A stretch of DNA of 64,000 bases from Bacteroidota bacterium. GTDB taxonomy: Bacteria; Bacteroidota; Bacteroidia; 2-12-FULL-35-15. Made by a program: the position numbers and the translations under genes. The stretch lies in assembly GCA_029237775.1 (NCBI GenBank), contig JAQZBR010000004.1, positions 1 through 64,000 on the forward strand, given 5' to 3'. Positions 31,552 to 41,526 of this stretch are shown here, piece after piece. A model generated the notes under the pieces. That model was not told the origin of the DNA and made no database searches. It saw nothing but the letters and a program-made list of their open reading frames with translations. How positions within the stretch are numbered: position 1 is the first letter of the stretch; the number at the start of each line of letters is the position of its first letter.

Positions 31552-33192
31552 ATGATGAAGAAAATTATCCTTATTTCCGCCTTATTTGTGTTTGCTGTAA
31601 GCACTCTCTCCGCGCAGAAGCAAAATGTGATCGAAAAGGGGGAAGATATCGCTAAAATGACCCTTGCCCAGCAAAGCTATTATGGCGCTGATTATGTAAA
31701 AGCAATAAGCTTGTATAAAGATGTTCTTGCCGGTAAGCCGAATGATGCAAATGTGATCGGGCGTATCGGCCAGTGCTATTATGCTATGGGGCAAATGAAT
31801 GATGCGCAGGAAAATCTTGAGAAAGCTAAGAGCATTGACGAAAAGGCATTCCAGGAAACTTCTCTTCTTCTCGGAAAGATCTATCATCAGAACGGAAAGC
31901 TTGATGAAGCGCTTACCGAATTCAACTTTTACAAAACTCTTGTTGGTGATGGAAAAGCTGCAAAAGAAAATGATATCGATATGCACATCCGCCAGGTGAA
32001 CACTGCCAAAGAACAAATGGCAAAACCTGTTGACGTGAAAGTTGAAGGTATGGGAGATAATATCAATTCTGAATACGATGACAAATCACCTATGGTTTCC
32101 GCTGATGGCAAAACGTTGATCTACACGTCACGCAGGCCAGGTAAATCGAGCGCACTTGATAAAGAAGGTGATGGACGTTACTTCGAAGACATTTATGTTT
32201 CTCACTGGGATACAACAAAAAAAGCATGGACTGATGCTGAGCTGATCCCCGGCTCCATTAATACCGAAGGCCACGATGCCTGCACAAGCATTTCCCCTGA
32301 CGGAAAACAGATCTATATTTATAAGAATGATATTGAAGGTGAATCAAGAGGCGGTGACATCTACGTTTCAAGGTTAAGCTCCTCAGGAAAATGGGGTGCG
32401 GCAAAATCAATGGGTAAGCCGATCAATAGTACGTATTTTGAGGGTGGCGGATGCATTGCTCCTGACGGTAAATCTTTCTACTTCGTTTCAGAGCGTGAAG
32501 GAGGATTTGGTCAGGCGGATATCTATGTGATCAAAAAGAAGACACGCACAGAATGGGATAAACCTGAAAACATTGGAGCTGATATAAATACTGCTGAAGA
32601 CGAAGGAGGATTATTCCTTGCGCCAGATGGAAAGACTTTATTCTTCACTTCAAAAGGCCACAACTCCATGGGAGGCTATGACATTTTCAAAACGGTGAAT
32701 GAAAATGGTAAATGGACAACACCAGTTAATCTTGGATATCCAATTAACACAATCAACAATGACCTGTGTTTTTCTCTTGGCATTGATACTAAAACAGGTT
32801 ACTTCACGAGCGACAGAAAAGGCGGACTTGGTGAGCGCGATCTTTACAAAGTTGATCTGAGCAACTACCCTGTACTGGAAAAAGACATGAAAGCAAAAGT
32901 TGTGAATAACGGTCCGGTGATGGCGATCTTAAGAGGAGATGTATTCGATGCAACTAAAGGAACCGCTATGGAAGCTGAGATAACCATTTATGATGACGCA
33001 GGACAAAAAGTTGGCAGCACCACTTCAAGCGCTGAAGGCGGAGAATACTTCATCACTCTTCAGGCAAATAAAACGTATCAGGTAAAAATTGACACGGATG
33101 GCTTTAAGCCTATTGATGAAAAGGTAGAGATCAAAGCCGCTAAGGAAGGCCCTACAACAGTGGTGAAGCACTACCTGCTGTACAAGAAATAA
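31552..33192 (+). CDS. TPR / PD40 beta-propeller envelope protein
   Basis: The 546-residue protein has a signal peptide (KKIILISALFVFAVSTLSAQ), two to three TPR repeats (about 35-130, with ANVIGRIGQCYYAMGQMNDA), a six-bladed WD40-like PD40 propeller (about 165-430; repeats of the form SxDGKxxYxxS, e.g. SPDGKQIYI and APDGKSFYFVSERE), and a C-terminal carboxypeptidase-like domain (about 455-546). The order matches T9SS/OmpA-related proteins such as PorE, but the terminal OmpA domain is absent. It is probably a periplasmic or surface scaffold. It has its own promoter and terminator. Confidence 0.82.
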   Translation: MMKKIILISALFVFAVSTLSAQKQNVIEKGEDIAKMTLAQQSYYGADYVKAISLYKDVLAGKPNDANVIGRIGQCYYAMGQMNDAQENLEKAKSIDEKAFQETSLLLGKIYHQNGKLDEALTEFNFYKTLVGDGKAAKENDIDMHIRQVNTAKEQMAKPVDVKVEGMGDNINSEYDDKSPMVSADGKTLIYTSRRPGKSSALDKEGDGRYFEDIYVSHWDTTKKAWTDAELIPGSINTEGHDACTSISPDGKQIYIYKNDIEGESRGGDIYVSRLSSSGKWGAAKSMGKPINSTYFEGGGCIAPDGKSFYFVSEREGGFGQADIYVIKKKTRTEWDKPENIGADINTAEDEGGLFLAPDGKTLFFTSKGHNSMGGYDIFKTVNENGKWTTPVNLGYPINTINNDLCFSLGIDTKTGYFTSDRKGGLGERDLYKVDLSNYPVLEKDMKAKVVNNGPVMAILRGDVFDATKGTAMEAEITIYDDAGQKVGSTTSSAEGGEYFITLQANKTYQVKIDTDGFKPIDEKVEIKAAKEGPTTVVKHYLLYKK

Positions 33193-33212
33193 AATCCGGC
33201 TAACACAAAAAA

Positions 33213-33246
33213 ATAAAATCCTCTTTAACCGGAGGATTTTTTTTGC
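33213..33246. terminator. Bidirectional terminator between PD40 gene and histidine kinase
   Basis: AAAATCCTC (33215-33223) pairs with GAGGATTTT (33232-33240), with T-runs on the plus strand and A-runs on the other side. The genes on both sides converge on it. Confidence 0.8.
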
Positions 33247-33247
33247 T

Positions 33248-36200
33248 CTATTCAGCAGGCAGATACACGAAAAATTCTGTTCCCTTTCCTGGTTCACTTT
33301 GCACTGAAATCAAACCTTTATGATTTTCCACTATCTTTTTGCAAAGTGCAAGCCCTATACCTGTTCCGGTATATTCCTGGTTTCCGTGAAGGCGTTTAAA
33401 AATAGTAAAGATCTGATCCGAATATTGTTGTTCAAATCCTATCCCGTTATCTTTAAAGATCAGCTCTATATATTTTTTACCGGGAACCAGATCAGCATTC
33501 TCCGGCATCGCATCAGCTTCAATAAATTCATAAGTTATTGATATCACCGGCTCATCATTGGAAAATTTAATGGAGTTGCCGATCAGGTTAGAAAACAGCT
33601 GATTCAGCTGAAGACTTATCCCTTTTATTACTGGTAGTTCAGTATGAGTAATGACCGTTTTTGTTTCCTGGATGAGCAACTCATAATCAGATTTAACATG
33701 TTCGATGATCTCGTTCAAATTAACCATCTCGAAATGATCGTTATCGCGGGATAAACGGCTGTAATTTAAAACTGCCCTGATAAGATCAGCCATCCTTTTC
33801 GCGGAGGAGTCGATCTTGCCGAAATATTTTTTTACTGCCGCTTCATCATGAAGGTTTTTTTGAACGAGCTCAGAAAAGGTCCGGATCTTCCTCAATGGTT
33901 CCTGCAGATCATGGCTGGCCACATAGCTGAATGATTCAAGTTCTCTATTACTTCTTTCGAGTTCCAGATTCTTTTCCTCCAATATGCGATTAGTGTGTTC
34001 AAGTGTTGCTGCAGCTTTTACAATTGCTGTATTATCATGACTCAACACCAAAACTCCATATACCTCATTCCGATGATCCTTCAGGGGAATGTAATAATTA
34101 TCAAAATGTTTATCAAAGACCGCAGACTTGTAATGCGATGCATGAACAAGCTTTCCTTTTAATGCCTCCTGAAGGTCGGCATACATCCCCGACTCCATTA
34201 TTTCAGGATATATCTCATAGATCTTCTTTCCTATCAGATCACTCTTTTGAGCCGAGTAAAGATCATACGCTTTTTTATTCAGCTTTACATATCTGAGCTC
34301 TGTATCTAAAACTGCAATTATATCCACAGAAGCATCTAGAATAGTATCAACGAATTCTTTCTGCTCCTGCAGTTCATTGTTTCTTTTATTGAGTTCTGAA
34401 GTGCGTTCAAGCACCTTTCTTTCGAGCTCCTCGCGTGCCATCTTCTTTTCCTGAATATCAATGCAGGAACCGATAAACCCAAGAAACTCTCCTTCCACAT
34501 TATACCGCGGTGTGCCTTCATCCGACAACCAGCGGTACTGGCCATCATGCCTGAGCATCCTGTACTCAATCGAAAATTTCTTTTTCGCTTCAAATGCGGA
34601 ATGATAAACACTCAAAGTTCTTTCGACATCATTGGGATGCAGTCCGCTCACCCATCCGTCTCCTAATTCTTCCGCCAGGCTGCGTCCGGTAAAGTCAAGC
34701 CAGCCTTTATTAAAAAAATCACATTTTTTCGTTTTGTCGGAAGTCCAGATCATAACCGGAGCAGTGTCAGCAACCGTCTTAAAGCGCTTTTCGCTCTCCT
34801 CCAACTCCCGGATCATGTTTTTTTCATCCGTTATATCCGTTACCGTTCCATACATTTTATCCGGCTTACCTTTATCATCAAAGATTACTTTACCATGAAG
34901 CCGTATCCAGTGAACTGAAGAATCAGGCCAGATAACCCTCGATTCATAAAATAAGGTTCCGTTTAAAAAAGCTTCATCATGTGCCCTTACCCTGCCTCCT
35001 TTGTCGTCAGGATGAATACGCGCAGCAAAACTTTCCTGTGTCAGACTTCTCTCGTCAGTGTAACCAAAAATTTCTGCCACACGCTTTGAAAAAAGGAACT
35101 CTGAAGTTTTTATATTCCAGTCGTACGTTCCCATTTTGGAAGCTTCTATTGCAAGACGCATTCTTTGCTCCTTGTCCCGAAGCCTTATTTCCATATTGTG
35201 TGATTCTGTAATGTCTATTAACGTTCCGATAAAGCGTTCCGGCTTTTCTGAATCATTGAATAAAACTTTTCCTGTTGCATGGACCCATCGTAGTGCGCCA
35301 TCAGAATAACGAACGATCCTGTGCTTGATATCATACCTTCCTGAACCCTCGGGGTTCATGGCTTCCTGAATTTTCGATAATGCGTACCCTTTATCTTCAG
35401 GATAGATAAGATCTGCAAACAGCTGAAAATCGATTTTAGGGCCGTCCGGAAAATCATAAATTGCCCGGCATTCATCCGACCAGGTCAACTCTCCTGTTCC
35501 GGGAAAATAGTCCCATGTTCCAAGACGAGTGGTTTCAATTGCCATTCTCAGCCGCTCTTCACTTTCTTCTATTCTGCTGAGCGTATTTACAAGCGGAGTT
35601 ATTTCATCCGCCATAGCCATGATACCGCTTATGTTTCCGTCTTCTTCACGAAGAGCTTCATAAACGAACTTTACATATATCGTTTCTAGCTTTCCATTAC
35701 GATGTAATGTGGCCGGCATTTTATGGGAAACGAATGGTTCTCCGGTAGTATAAACATTTCTGAGAAGCTCTTCAAATGATTGGCCGGCTATCTCCGGCAA
35801 AGCCTTCATAACAGGCTTGTCTTGCACCTGTTCACGGGTTTTCCCCCATAATTCGAGCATGAGCTCATTCGCAGTATCTACTATGAAGTCAGGTCCCTTG
35901 AAAATACAAAGTGCAATCGGAGCTTTTAAAAAAAGGTTGGCGAGCTGCTTGTCGCGTAAGGCCAGGATTTTTTTCTCAGAAATTGCCTTTTCCGTTGTTT
36001 CTTTGATAGTGACATATACACCCGCAATTAAACCATGGTTGTATAAAGGATAATATGAAACCGAAAAAAAACACTCTTCCTCGAAGCCATCGCGGTCAAG
36101 TTCTATACGGAGATTCTTAATTTTCCCTTTTTCACCTGAACGAAAACACCGCTCGATTTTATCACCCATAACTTCCCACACACCTGGCAAAACCTGGCCT

Positions 36201-36469
36201 CCCGGCTTACCCAACACAGCCGGGTGGTTTTTTCCTATGAGCTTTGAGTATGAGTGATTGTATACGCGGATCATTTCCGCGCCCCAGTAAATTATTACTG
36301 CGAATTCAGAATTCATTGCAATGTTCAGGGCGGATCTTAAGCTTTCGGGCCAGGTATCAAATTGTCCAAGTGCAGTTTCTTCCCATTGAAACGATTTAAT
36401 GAACTGAAGATAGTCCTCATTGCCCTCGGAGATAGGCTCATTTACAATATCTTTATCCCGCTTTACCAT
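33248..36469 (-). CDS. Multi-PAS sensor histidine kinase 1
   Basis: The 1073-residue protein has an N-terminal PAS-like sensor (about 25-165) followed by about five PAS/PAC units (around 175-300, 305-430, 435-555, 560-685 and 715-835) and no transmembrane segment, so it is a soluble kinase. The HisKA box is FSYVASHDLQEPLRKIRTFS (phosphorylated His), and the HATPase part has FKDNGIGFEQQY and TGTGIGLALCKKIVENHKG. The upstream response regulator gene overlaps it by one base (TAATG). The input signal is unknown. Confidence 0.92.
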   Translation of the reverse strand: MVKRDKDIVNEPISEGNEDYLQFIKSFQWEETALGQFDTWPESLRSALNIAMNSEFAVIIYWGAEMIRVYNHSYSKLIGKNHPAVLGKPGGQVLPGVWEVMGDKIERCFRSGEKGKIKNLRIELDRDGFEEECFFSVSYYPLYNHGLIAGVYVTIKETTEKAISEKKILALRDKQLANLFLKAPIALCIFKGPDFIVDTANELMLELWGKTREQVQDKPVMKALPEIAGQSFEELLRNVYTTGEPFVSHKMPATLHRNGKLETIYVKFVYEALREEDGNISGIMAMADEITPLVNTLSRIEESEERLRMAIETTRLGTWDYFPGTGELTWSDECRAIYDFPDGPKIDFQLFADLIYPEDKGYALSKIQEAMNPEGSGRYDIKHRIVRYSDGALRWVHATGKVLFNDSEKPERFIGTLIDITESHNMEIRLRDKEQRMRLAIEASKMGTYDWNIKTSEFLFSKRVAEIFGYTDERSLTQESFAARIHPDDKGGRVRAHDEAFLNGTLFYESRVIWPDSSVHWIRLHGKVIFDDKGKPDKMYGTVTDITDEKNMIRELEESEKRFKTVADTAPVMIWTSDKTKKCDFFNKGWLDFTGRSLAEELGDGWVSGLHPNDVERTLSVYHSAFEAKKKFSIEYRMLRHDGQYRWLSDEGTPRYNVEGEFLGFIGSCIDIQEKKMAREELERKVLERTSELNKRNNELQEQKEFVDTILDASVDIIAVLDTELRYVKLNKKAYDLYSAQKSDLIGKKIYEIYPEIMESGMYADLQEALKGKLVHASHYKSAVFDKHFDNYYIPLKDHRNEVYGVLVLSHDNTAIVKAAATLEHTNRILEEKNLELERSNRELESFSYVASHDLQEPLRKIRTFSELVQKNLHDEAAVKKYFGKIDSSAKRMADLIRAVLNYSRLSRDNDHFEMVNLNEIIEHVKSDYELLIQETKTVITHTELPVIKGISLQLNQLFSNLIGNSIKFSNDEPVISITYEFIEADAMPENADLVPGKKYIELIFKDNGIGFEQQYSDQIFTIFKRLHGNQEYTGTGIGLALCKKIVENHKGLISVQSEPGKGTEFFVYLPAE

Positions 36470-36849
36470 TAAACGTTATTCCTCAGACAAAACTTAAGGG
36501 TTTCCGACAATTCACTGACGCTTGTTGGTTTAACTATGAATCCGGCTGCTCCGGATTTTTTGGTAGCAGCAACCGCCTCAGGCTCCGCTGACGTAGAATA
36601 CATGTAAACAGGAACTGATTGCATTCCTTCTATTTTCTTTATTTCCTGAAGACATGTATTCCCGTTCATTCTCGGCATATTCATATCAATGAAAATAAGG
36701 TCGGGCTTATAATTTCCTTCTGTGAGTTTTTTGATTGCTTCAACTCCATCGCTTGCGAATTCGCATTTTACAGATTCCCCGATTTCATCCAATGCCATGC
36801 AAAAAATTTCCTGGTCATCCGGATCGTCATCTATTAAAAAACAATTCAT
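36469..36849 (-). CDS. Single-domain response regulator 1
   Basis: The 126-residue receiver has no output domain. The acidic pocket FLIDDDPDDQEIF, phospho-acceptor D55 in LIFIDMNMPRMNG, the switch Ser/Thr in YMYSTSAEP and Lys in FIVKPTS are present. Such Rcp1-type receivers shuttle phosphoryl groups or bind partner proteins. It is encoded directly upstream of kinase 1 with a TAATG overlap, so the two are partners. Confidence 0.92.
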   Translation of the reverse strand: MNCFLIDDDPDDQEIFCMALDEIGESVKCEFASDGVEAIKKLTEGNYKPDLIFIDMNMPRMNGNTCLQEIKKIEGMQSVPVYMYSTSAEPEAVAATKKSGAAGFIVKPTSVSELSETLKFCLRNNV

Positions 36850-36979
36850 TTTTTTAATGCCTTATTTAGATTAAAACTCTTGCTGTTGCTCAAATATATA
36901 TGAAAAAGAAGGCTGAATTACAGGCACTGTTTTTGAATCACATGCTTTTTTTAATACGGGGAATTTGTTCTACAAGAAC

Positions 36980-39349
36980 TTACAGAACCGGAAAATAAAT
37001 ATAGAAAGCTGTGCCTTTTCCGGGTTCACTCTTAACAAAAATATGGCCCTGGTGATTATCAACTACCTTTTTAACGATTGCCAAACCGATACCTGCACCC
37101 GGATATAAATGGGAAGTCTGAAGGCGTTTGAACATCTTGAAGATCTGCTCAGCATATTTTTGCTCGAATCCTATTCCATTGTCTTTAAATATAAGCTCAA
37201 CATACTTGTTTACTTTCGAGTGAGTATGCAGATCAACTCCTTTTGTTAGAATAATTTTGGAAGAAATAGTTACTGTCGGTTTTTTATCCGCGAATTTAAG
37301 TGAGTTGGAAAGGATGCAGGAAAACAATTGTTTTAACTGACGGTAACTACCTTCTACGGGAAGTAAGTTTGCGCAATTGATTGTCGCTTTTTTCATGTCG
37401 ATCACCGGCTGTAATTCTGCAGTTACATCTTCGAGAACAGTATTCAGGTCGATCTCTTTAAACCTTTCATCATTCCGTGACAAAACGCTGAAATTAAGAA
37501 CAGCCCGAATGATGTCTGACATCGACCTTGAAGCCTTGGAAACATTATCAATGTATTCTTTAACAAGCGTTTCATCTTTTATATTCTTTTTGATGAGGCC
37601 GGTAAACATCTGAATCTTTCTTAATGGTTCCTGAAGATCATGGTTTGCAATGTACCTGAAGGACTCCAGCTCGCGGTTATTTTTTTCAAGAACTAAATTC
37701 TTCTCCTCAAGCTTTTTATTGGCTGCTATTAATCTTTCCGATGCTTCAACAATGTATCCGTTATCGTGAGCAACAGTGAGAACTCCAAACACCTTGCCCT
37801 CATTATCTTTTAAAGGTATCATCGAAACTTCAAAATATCCTTTCAGGATCGGTGAGCGATAATTAAAATTATGAATGGTCTCACCTTTTAACGCACGCTT
37901 CAGATCTCTTAAAAATTCTGATTTCGCAAGTTGTGGGAATGCTTTATCTACTCGTTTTCCAATGATCTTTTCAGGCTTCTTCTTATAGGCCTGCAGACCA
38001 TGTTCATTCATGATAACATAATTTAGCTTGGTATCGAAAACTGCTATATTATCAATTGAGGAGTTGATCACACTTTCTGATAATTCCTTCTGACGATTCA
38101 GGAGATCGTTTTTGATCATCAACTCCTTTGTTCGTTCTTTTACTTTCTTCTCCAAATGCTCTGCGATCATTTTCTGCTCGGTCACATCGAGTGCTGTGCC
38201 GTACATCCTTTGAGGATTACGATTCCTGTCAAAAATTATCCGGCCACTGAATTTGATCCATCGAATATGTTTGTCAGGCCTTACTATTCGCGCTTCATAA
38301 AACAAAACACCGGTCCTTAAGGATTCTTCGATAGCATGGATCCTGATTTTCTTATCATCGGGATGTATCGCGTCTACGAAGTCTTTGTGCGTGATTTTAG
38401 CCTTCTTTGAATAACCGTATATTTTGGACAGACGTTCAGAATAAACAAAATCCCGCGTATTCATGTTCCATTCAAATGACCCCATCTCTGCAGCATCCAT
38501 TGCCAACTTTAATCGTGCTTCACTCTCCTCGGATTGTTTACGCAAATTAACCTGCTCCGAAACATCATAACCAAACACTAAGATCCCGGTTGTTTCTTTC
38601 TTGCGGTTTATTATCGGCTTGTAGATAAAATTCACAAATGCTTTTTCCTGTATACCTTTTCCTTTGTCAAAAAAGATCGGGATCTCTTTTCCTGAAAACG
38701 ATCTTTGTCTCAGATAAACTTTATCCAAAAGCTCAAATACACCCTGACCTTCGAGTTCCGGCATTGCTGATCTGATATCTTTTCCTTTCAGCTCGCGGTC
38801 GCCAATAATTTGTTTATAGTACGGATTTACAAGTTGAAATGTATGTTGAGGGCCTTTCAACACGCAGAACAGGCCGGGAGCCTGCATAAAAAAGTCTGAC
38901 AATGTCTGGTGTTCCTGCATCAGGTCAGCATTTCTCTCCTGCATCTTCTTATTCAGAGTCTCCCCTTTATTTGCGAGATAGATGATATCCTCCCCCTTCT
39001 TCATCTGCTCACCGATCTTTTCCTTAACCTGCTTCAACAAAACGCCCAATTGCTCAGAAAGATCTTCTACGCTTTTATACGTATCTTCATATGGATAGTC
39101 AGACTTCCCTTCCTGTCGATATTTCACGCAATCTGAAATTTTATTATGGATCTCTGTATGTATCCGTTCAAGAGCATGGACCTCAGCAACATTCTTATAA
39201 AGAACAATTCCTCTTGTATAAAGCCATTGCCCCAAAGTACAGTCGTAATGATAACACGGCTTTAATTCAGCTTTCTTATAAAGAAAAGAATGAAGGTCTT
39301 CCTTTAATCGTAAATGATTACCATTTTCTACCTCAAGGTCAATTGTCAT
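36980..39349 (-). CDS. PAS sensor histidine kinase 2 with N-terminal CZB-like domain
   Basis: The 789-residue protein begins with a helical domain (about 10-125) containing HYDCTLGQWLYTRG and VHALERIHTEIHNKI. The H-x2-C-x-LG-x-W plus H-x3-H pattern fits the zinc-binding CZB domain of chemoreceptors and diguanylate cyclases. PAS units follow (about 145-265, 275-400, 430-545), then HisKA (FRYIANHDLQEPLRKIQMFT) and HATPase (FKDNGIGFEQKY, GAGIGLAIVKKV). There are no membrane segments. The layout mirrors kinase 1 in its C-terminal half. Zinc- or hypochlorite-type sensing is known for other CZB proteins; here it is inference. Confidence 0.88.
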   Translation of the reverse strand: MTIDLEVENGNHLRLKEDLHSFLYKKAELKPCYHYDCTLGQWLYTRGIVLYKNVAEVHALERIHTEIHNKISDCVKYRQEGKSDYPYEDTYKSVEDLSEQLGVLLKQVKEKIGEQMKKGEDIIYLANKGETLNKKMQERNADLMQEHQTLSDFFMQAPGLFCVLKGPQHTFQLVNPYYKQIIGDRELKGKDIRSAMPELEGQGVFELLDKVYLRQRSFSGKEIPIFFDKGKGIQEKAFVNFIYKPIINRKKETTGILVFGYDVSEQVNLRKQSEESEARLKLAMDAAEMGSFEWNMNTRDFVYSERLSKIYGYSKKAKITHKDFVDAIHPDDKKIRIHAIEESLRTGVLFYEARIVRPDKHIRWIKFSGRIIFDRNRNPQRMYGTALDVTEQKMIAEHLEKKVKERTKELMIKNDLLNRQKELSESVINSSIDNIAVFDTKLNYVIMNEHGLQAYKKKPEKIIGKRVDKAFPQLAKSEFLRDLKRALKGETIHNFNYRSPILKGYFEVSMIPLKDNEGKVFGVLTVAHDNGYIVEASERLIAANKKLEEKNLVLEKNNRELESFRYIANHDLQEPLRKIQMFTGLIKKNIKDETLVKEYIDNVSKASRSMSDIIRAVLNFSVLSRNDERFKEIDLNTVLEDVTAELQPVIDMKKATINCANLLPVEGSYRQLKQLFSCILSNSLKFADKKPTVTISSKIILTKGVDLHTHSKVNKYVELIFKDNGIGFEQKYAEQIFKMFKRLQTSHLYPGAGIGLAIVKKVVDNHQGHIFVKSEPGKGTAFYIYFPVL

Positions 39350-39390
39350 ATTCAGGGAATTAGCACTATTCTAATGAAGGGATACTGAAA

Positions 39391-39813
39391 TCAGATCTCA
39401 TTATCATGGGTTCGACTGTGTGCCTTCTCATTATTGAATATGCCGGTAAGTATGGATGCTAATTCCATTATACTTGTAGGCTTGACTATAAAGTCCTTCG
39501 CGCCAAGTTTTTTAGTCTGCATAACAGTTGTTGGATCTGCCGTAGTCGAATACATAAATACAGGAATATGGTCGAGCTGCTTAAGCTGTTTGATCTTTTC
39601 CAGACATTCCACCCCATCCATCCGGGGCATGTTGACATCCAGGAATATGATATCCGGCCGGACCGAGCCGTTTTTAAGCTTTTCTAAAGCATCCACCCCA
39701 TCAGATGCAAAAGTGCATAAAATGGTAGGATCCACTTCCTCAACTATTATGGAAAATATCTTCTGGTCATCAATATCATCATCAATCAAAAAGCATTTAA
39801 GGGAGGTAGCCAT
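39391..39813 (-). CDS. Single-domain response regulator 2
   Basis: The 140-residue receiver has CFLIDDDIDDQKIF, phospho-acceptor D59 in IIFLDVNMPRMDG, MYSTTADPTT and FIVKPTSIMELA. It is close to response regulator 1 over the whole domain (same IDDD.DDQ.IF and NMPRM.G..CL..IK blocks), so the two probably arose by duplication together with their kinases. The gap to kinase 2 is 41 bases. The extra C-terminal tail (NNEKAHSRTHDNEI) is not conserved. Confidence 0.92.
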   Translation of the reverse strand: MATSLKCFLIDDDIDDQKIFSIIVEEVDPTILCTFASDGVDALEKLKNGSVRPDIIFLDVNMPRMDGVECLEKIKQLKQLDHIPVFMYSTTADPTTVMQTKKLGAKDFIVKPTSIMELASILTGIFNNEKAHSRTHDNEI

Positions 39814-40059
39814 TTTTGTGATTTTAAAGTTATCTCAAGGACGTTTTATCAATAATTCCAAAGAAAAATACATGCCTGAAACCTAGACCAAATACGTATT
39901 TTTATCGACTAAAATTCAAAACTATACTATAAATGTGATTTTGTCAAGTAAAAACACCCAAATATTTTCGATTAGTTAATAAAAATTATAGACGAGCAAC
40001 CTATTCTACACTTTAAACAATTGTGGGATCCAGGCACAATGTTTTCATTCGGAATAAAA

Positions 40060-40082
40060 AAGCCACCCTTGTGGGGTGGCTT
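40060..40082 (-). terminator. Terminator of gdhA
   Basis: AAGCCACCC (40060-40068) pairs with GGGTGGCTT (40074-40082); on the minus strand it is followed by T residues, 26 bases after the stop. Confidence 0.85.
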
Positions 40083-40107
40083 ATTCATTATAAAGAATAA
40101 TTACTGA

Positions 40108-41385
40108 CTAGTATATACCCTTAGCTTTAATACCAAACTCAACTTTCATCAGAGCTGTGATATAGGCGCCAATACGCATCGTTGTTTTGTATTGCTTACC
40201 GTTGTTCCATACATGCTCAAAAGCATTGCTCATGCAAGCGTCATGTTTAGCGTTAACTTCTTCTTCAGACCAGTAATAACCGTAATTATTCTGAACCCAC
40301 TCGAAATAAGAAACCGTAACACCGCCTCCGTTAGCAAGGATATCCGGAACAACAACAATCCCTTTTTCCTGAAGTATTGCATCTGCTTCGGGAGTTGTGG
40401 GCCCGTTAGCTCCTTCAACAATTAATTTAGCTTTGATGTCAAGAGCAATCTCTCCTGTAATTACATTCTGTAAAGCAGCCGGAACAAGAACATCAACTTT
40501 TGCAGTTAACAATTCATGCGGTTTGATCTCAACTCCACCGGTAAATCCTTTTAACACATTACCGTTTTCCTTTACATAACGTAGTGCCGCCTGGATATCA
40601 ATTCCTTTTTCATTCCATAAAGTAGTTGTATGGTCACCGATCGCACAAATAACCATCCCCTGCTCGTTAAGCAAACGCGCTGCATGTGAACCAACATTAC
40701 CAAAACCCTGAACAGCACATGTAACAGTTTTCGGGTCAAGGTTCATTTTCTTCAATGCTGCTAATGTTGAAACCATTACACCTCTTCCGGTTGCAGCGTC
40801 ACGGCCTAATGAACCGCCCATTCCCACAGGCTTACCTGTAGTCACACCAGGAAAATTACCGCGGTGAACCTTATTGTATGCGTCAACAAGCCATGCCATT
40901 TCACGTCCGCTTGTTCCCATATCAGGAGCCGGAATATCTCTTGAAGGACCAAACACATCAGCCATTGCTGTTGTATAAGCCTTTGTTAAACGCTCTAATT
41001 CTCCAACACTCATCTTTCTTGGATCACACTTGATACCGCCTTTTGCTCCCCCGTATGGAAGGTTAGCAACCGCGCATTTGAAGGTCATCCATGCCGATAA
41101 AGCCTTCACCTCATCATCATTAACGTCCATAGCATAACGAATACCGCCTTTTGATGGCCCTAAAACTGTAGAATGAACTGTTCTGAATCCTTCAAAAACT
41201 TCAACCTTACCGTTATCCATCATGATCGGAAGGCTAACCTTCACCTGCTTTTGTGGATTTCTTAAAATATTTGCAACATCATCTGATAAACCATAAATTT
41301 TTGCAGCAACATCAAGTCTGGCTAAAACTGCATCAAACATACTGTCGTGTTGTTCTGCTGTTGTGGTGTTTGTTTTTGTCGTCAT
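40108..41385 (-). CDS. gdhA: Glutamate dehydrogenase (Glu/Leu/Phe/Val family)
   Basis: The 425-residue hexameric-type dehydrogenase interconverts glutamate and 2-oxoglutarate plus ammonium. The catalytic-lysine motif is PYGGAKGGIKCDP, the substrate region HSTVLGPSKGGIRYA, and the NAD(P)-binding glycine motif VQGFGNVGSHAARLL. The C-terminal ILANGGGVTVSYFEWVQN closes the fold. Length matches the NAD-type bacterial/archaeal GDH (about 415-425). Cofactor preference cannot be fixed from sequence alone. It has a clear terminator and stands alone. Confidence 0.93.
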   Translation of the reverse strand: MTTKTNTTTAEQHDSMFDAVLARLDVAAKIYGLSDDVANILRNPQKQVKVSLPIMMDNGKVEVFEGFRTVHSTVLGPSKGGIRYAMDVNDDEVKALSAWMTFKCAVANLPYGGAKGGIKCDPRKMSVGELERLTKAYTTAMADVFGPSRDIPAPDMGTSGREMAWLVDAYNKVHRGNFPGVTTGKPVGMGGSLGRDAATGRGVMVSTLAALKKMNLDPKTVTCAVQGFGNVGSHAARLLNEQGMVICAIGDHTTTLWNEKGIDIQAALRYVKENGNVLKGFTGGVEIKPHELLTAKVDVLVPAALQNVITGEIALDIKAKLIVEGANGPTTPEADAILQEKGIVVVPDILANGGGVTVSYFEWVQNNYGYYWSEEEVNAKHDACMSNAFEHVWNNGKQYKTTMRIGAYITALMKVEFGIKAKGIY

Positions 41386-41526
41386 AATTTTATTGTTAAG
41401 TTCCTCCCAGGAACAATTAAGGTCTGCGAATTTAAAAAAAATAATAAACTAAGCGAAACGGAATCGCTAAATATGGCATTTACTTCGTTTAATGCTTTAA
41501 TATCACTTCCCTTTATCAGGAAGGCT

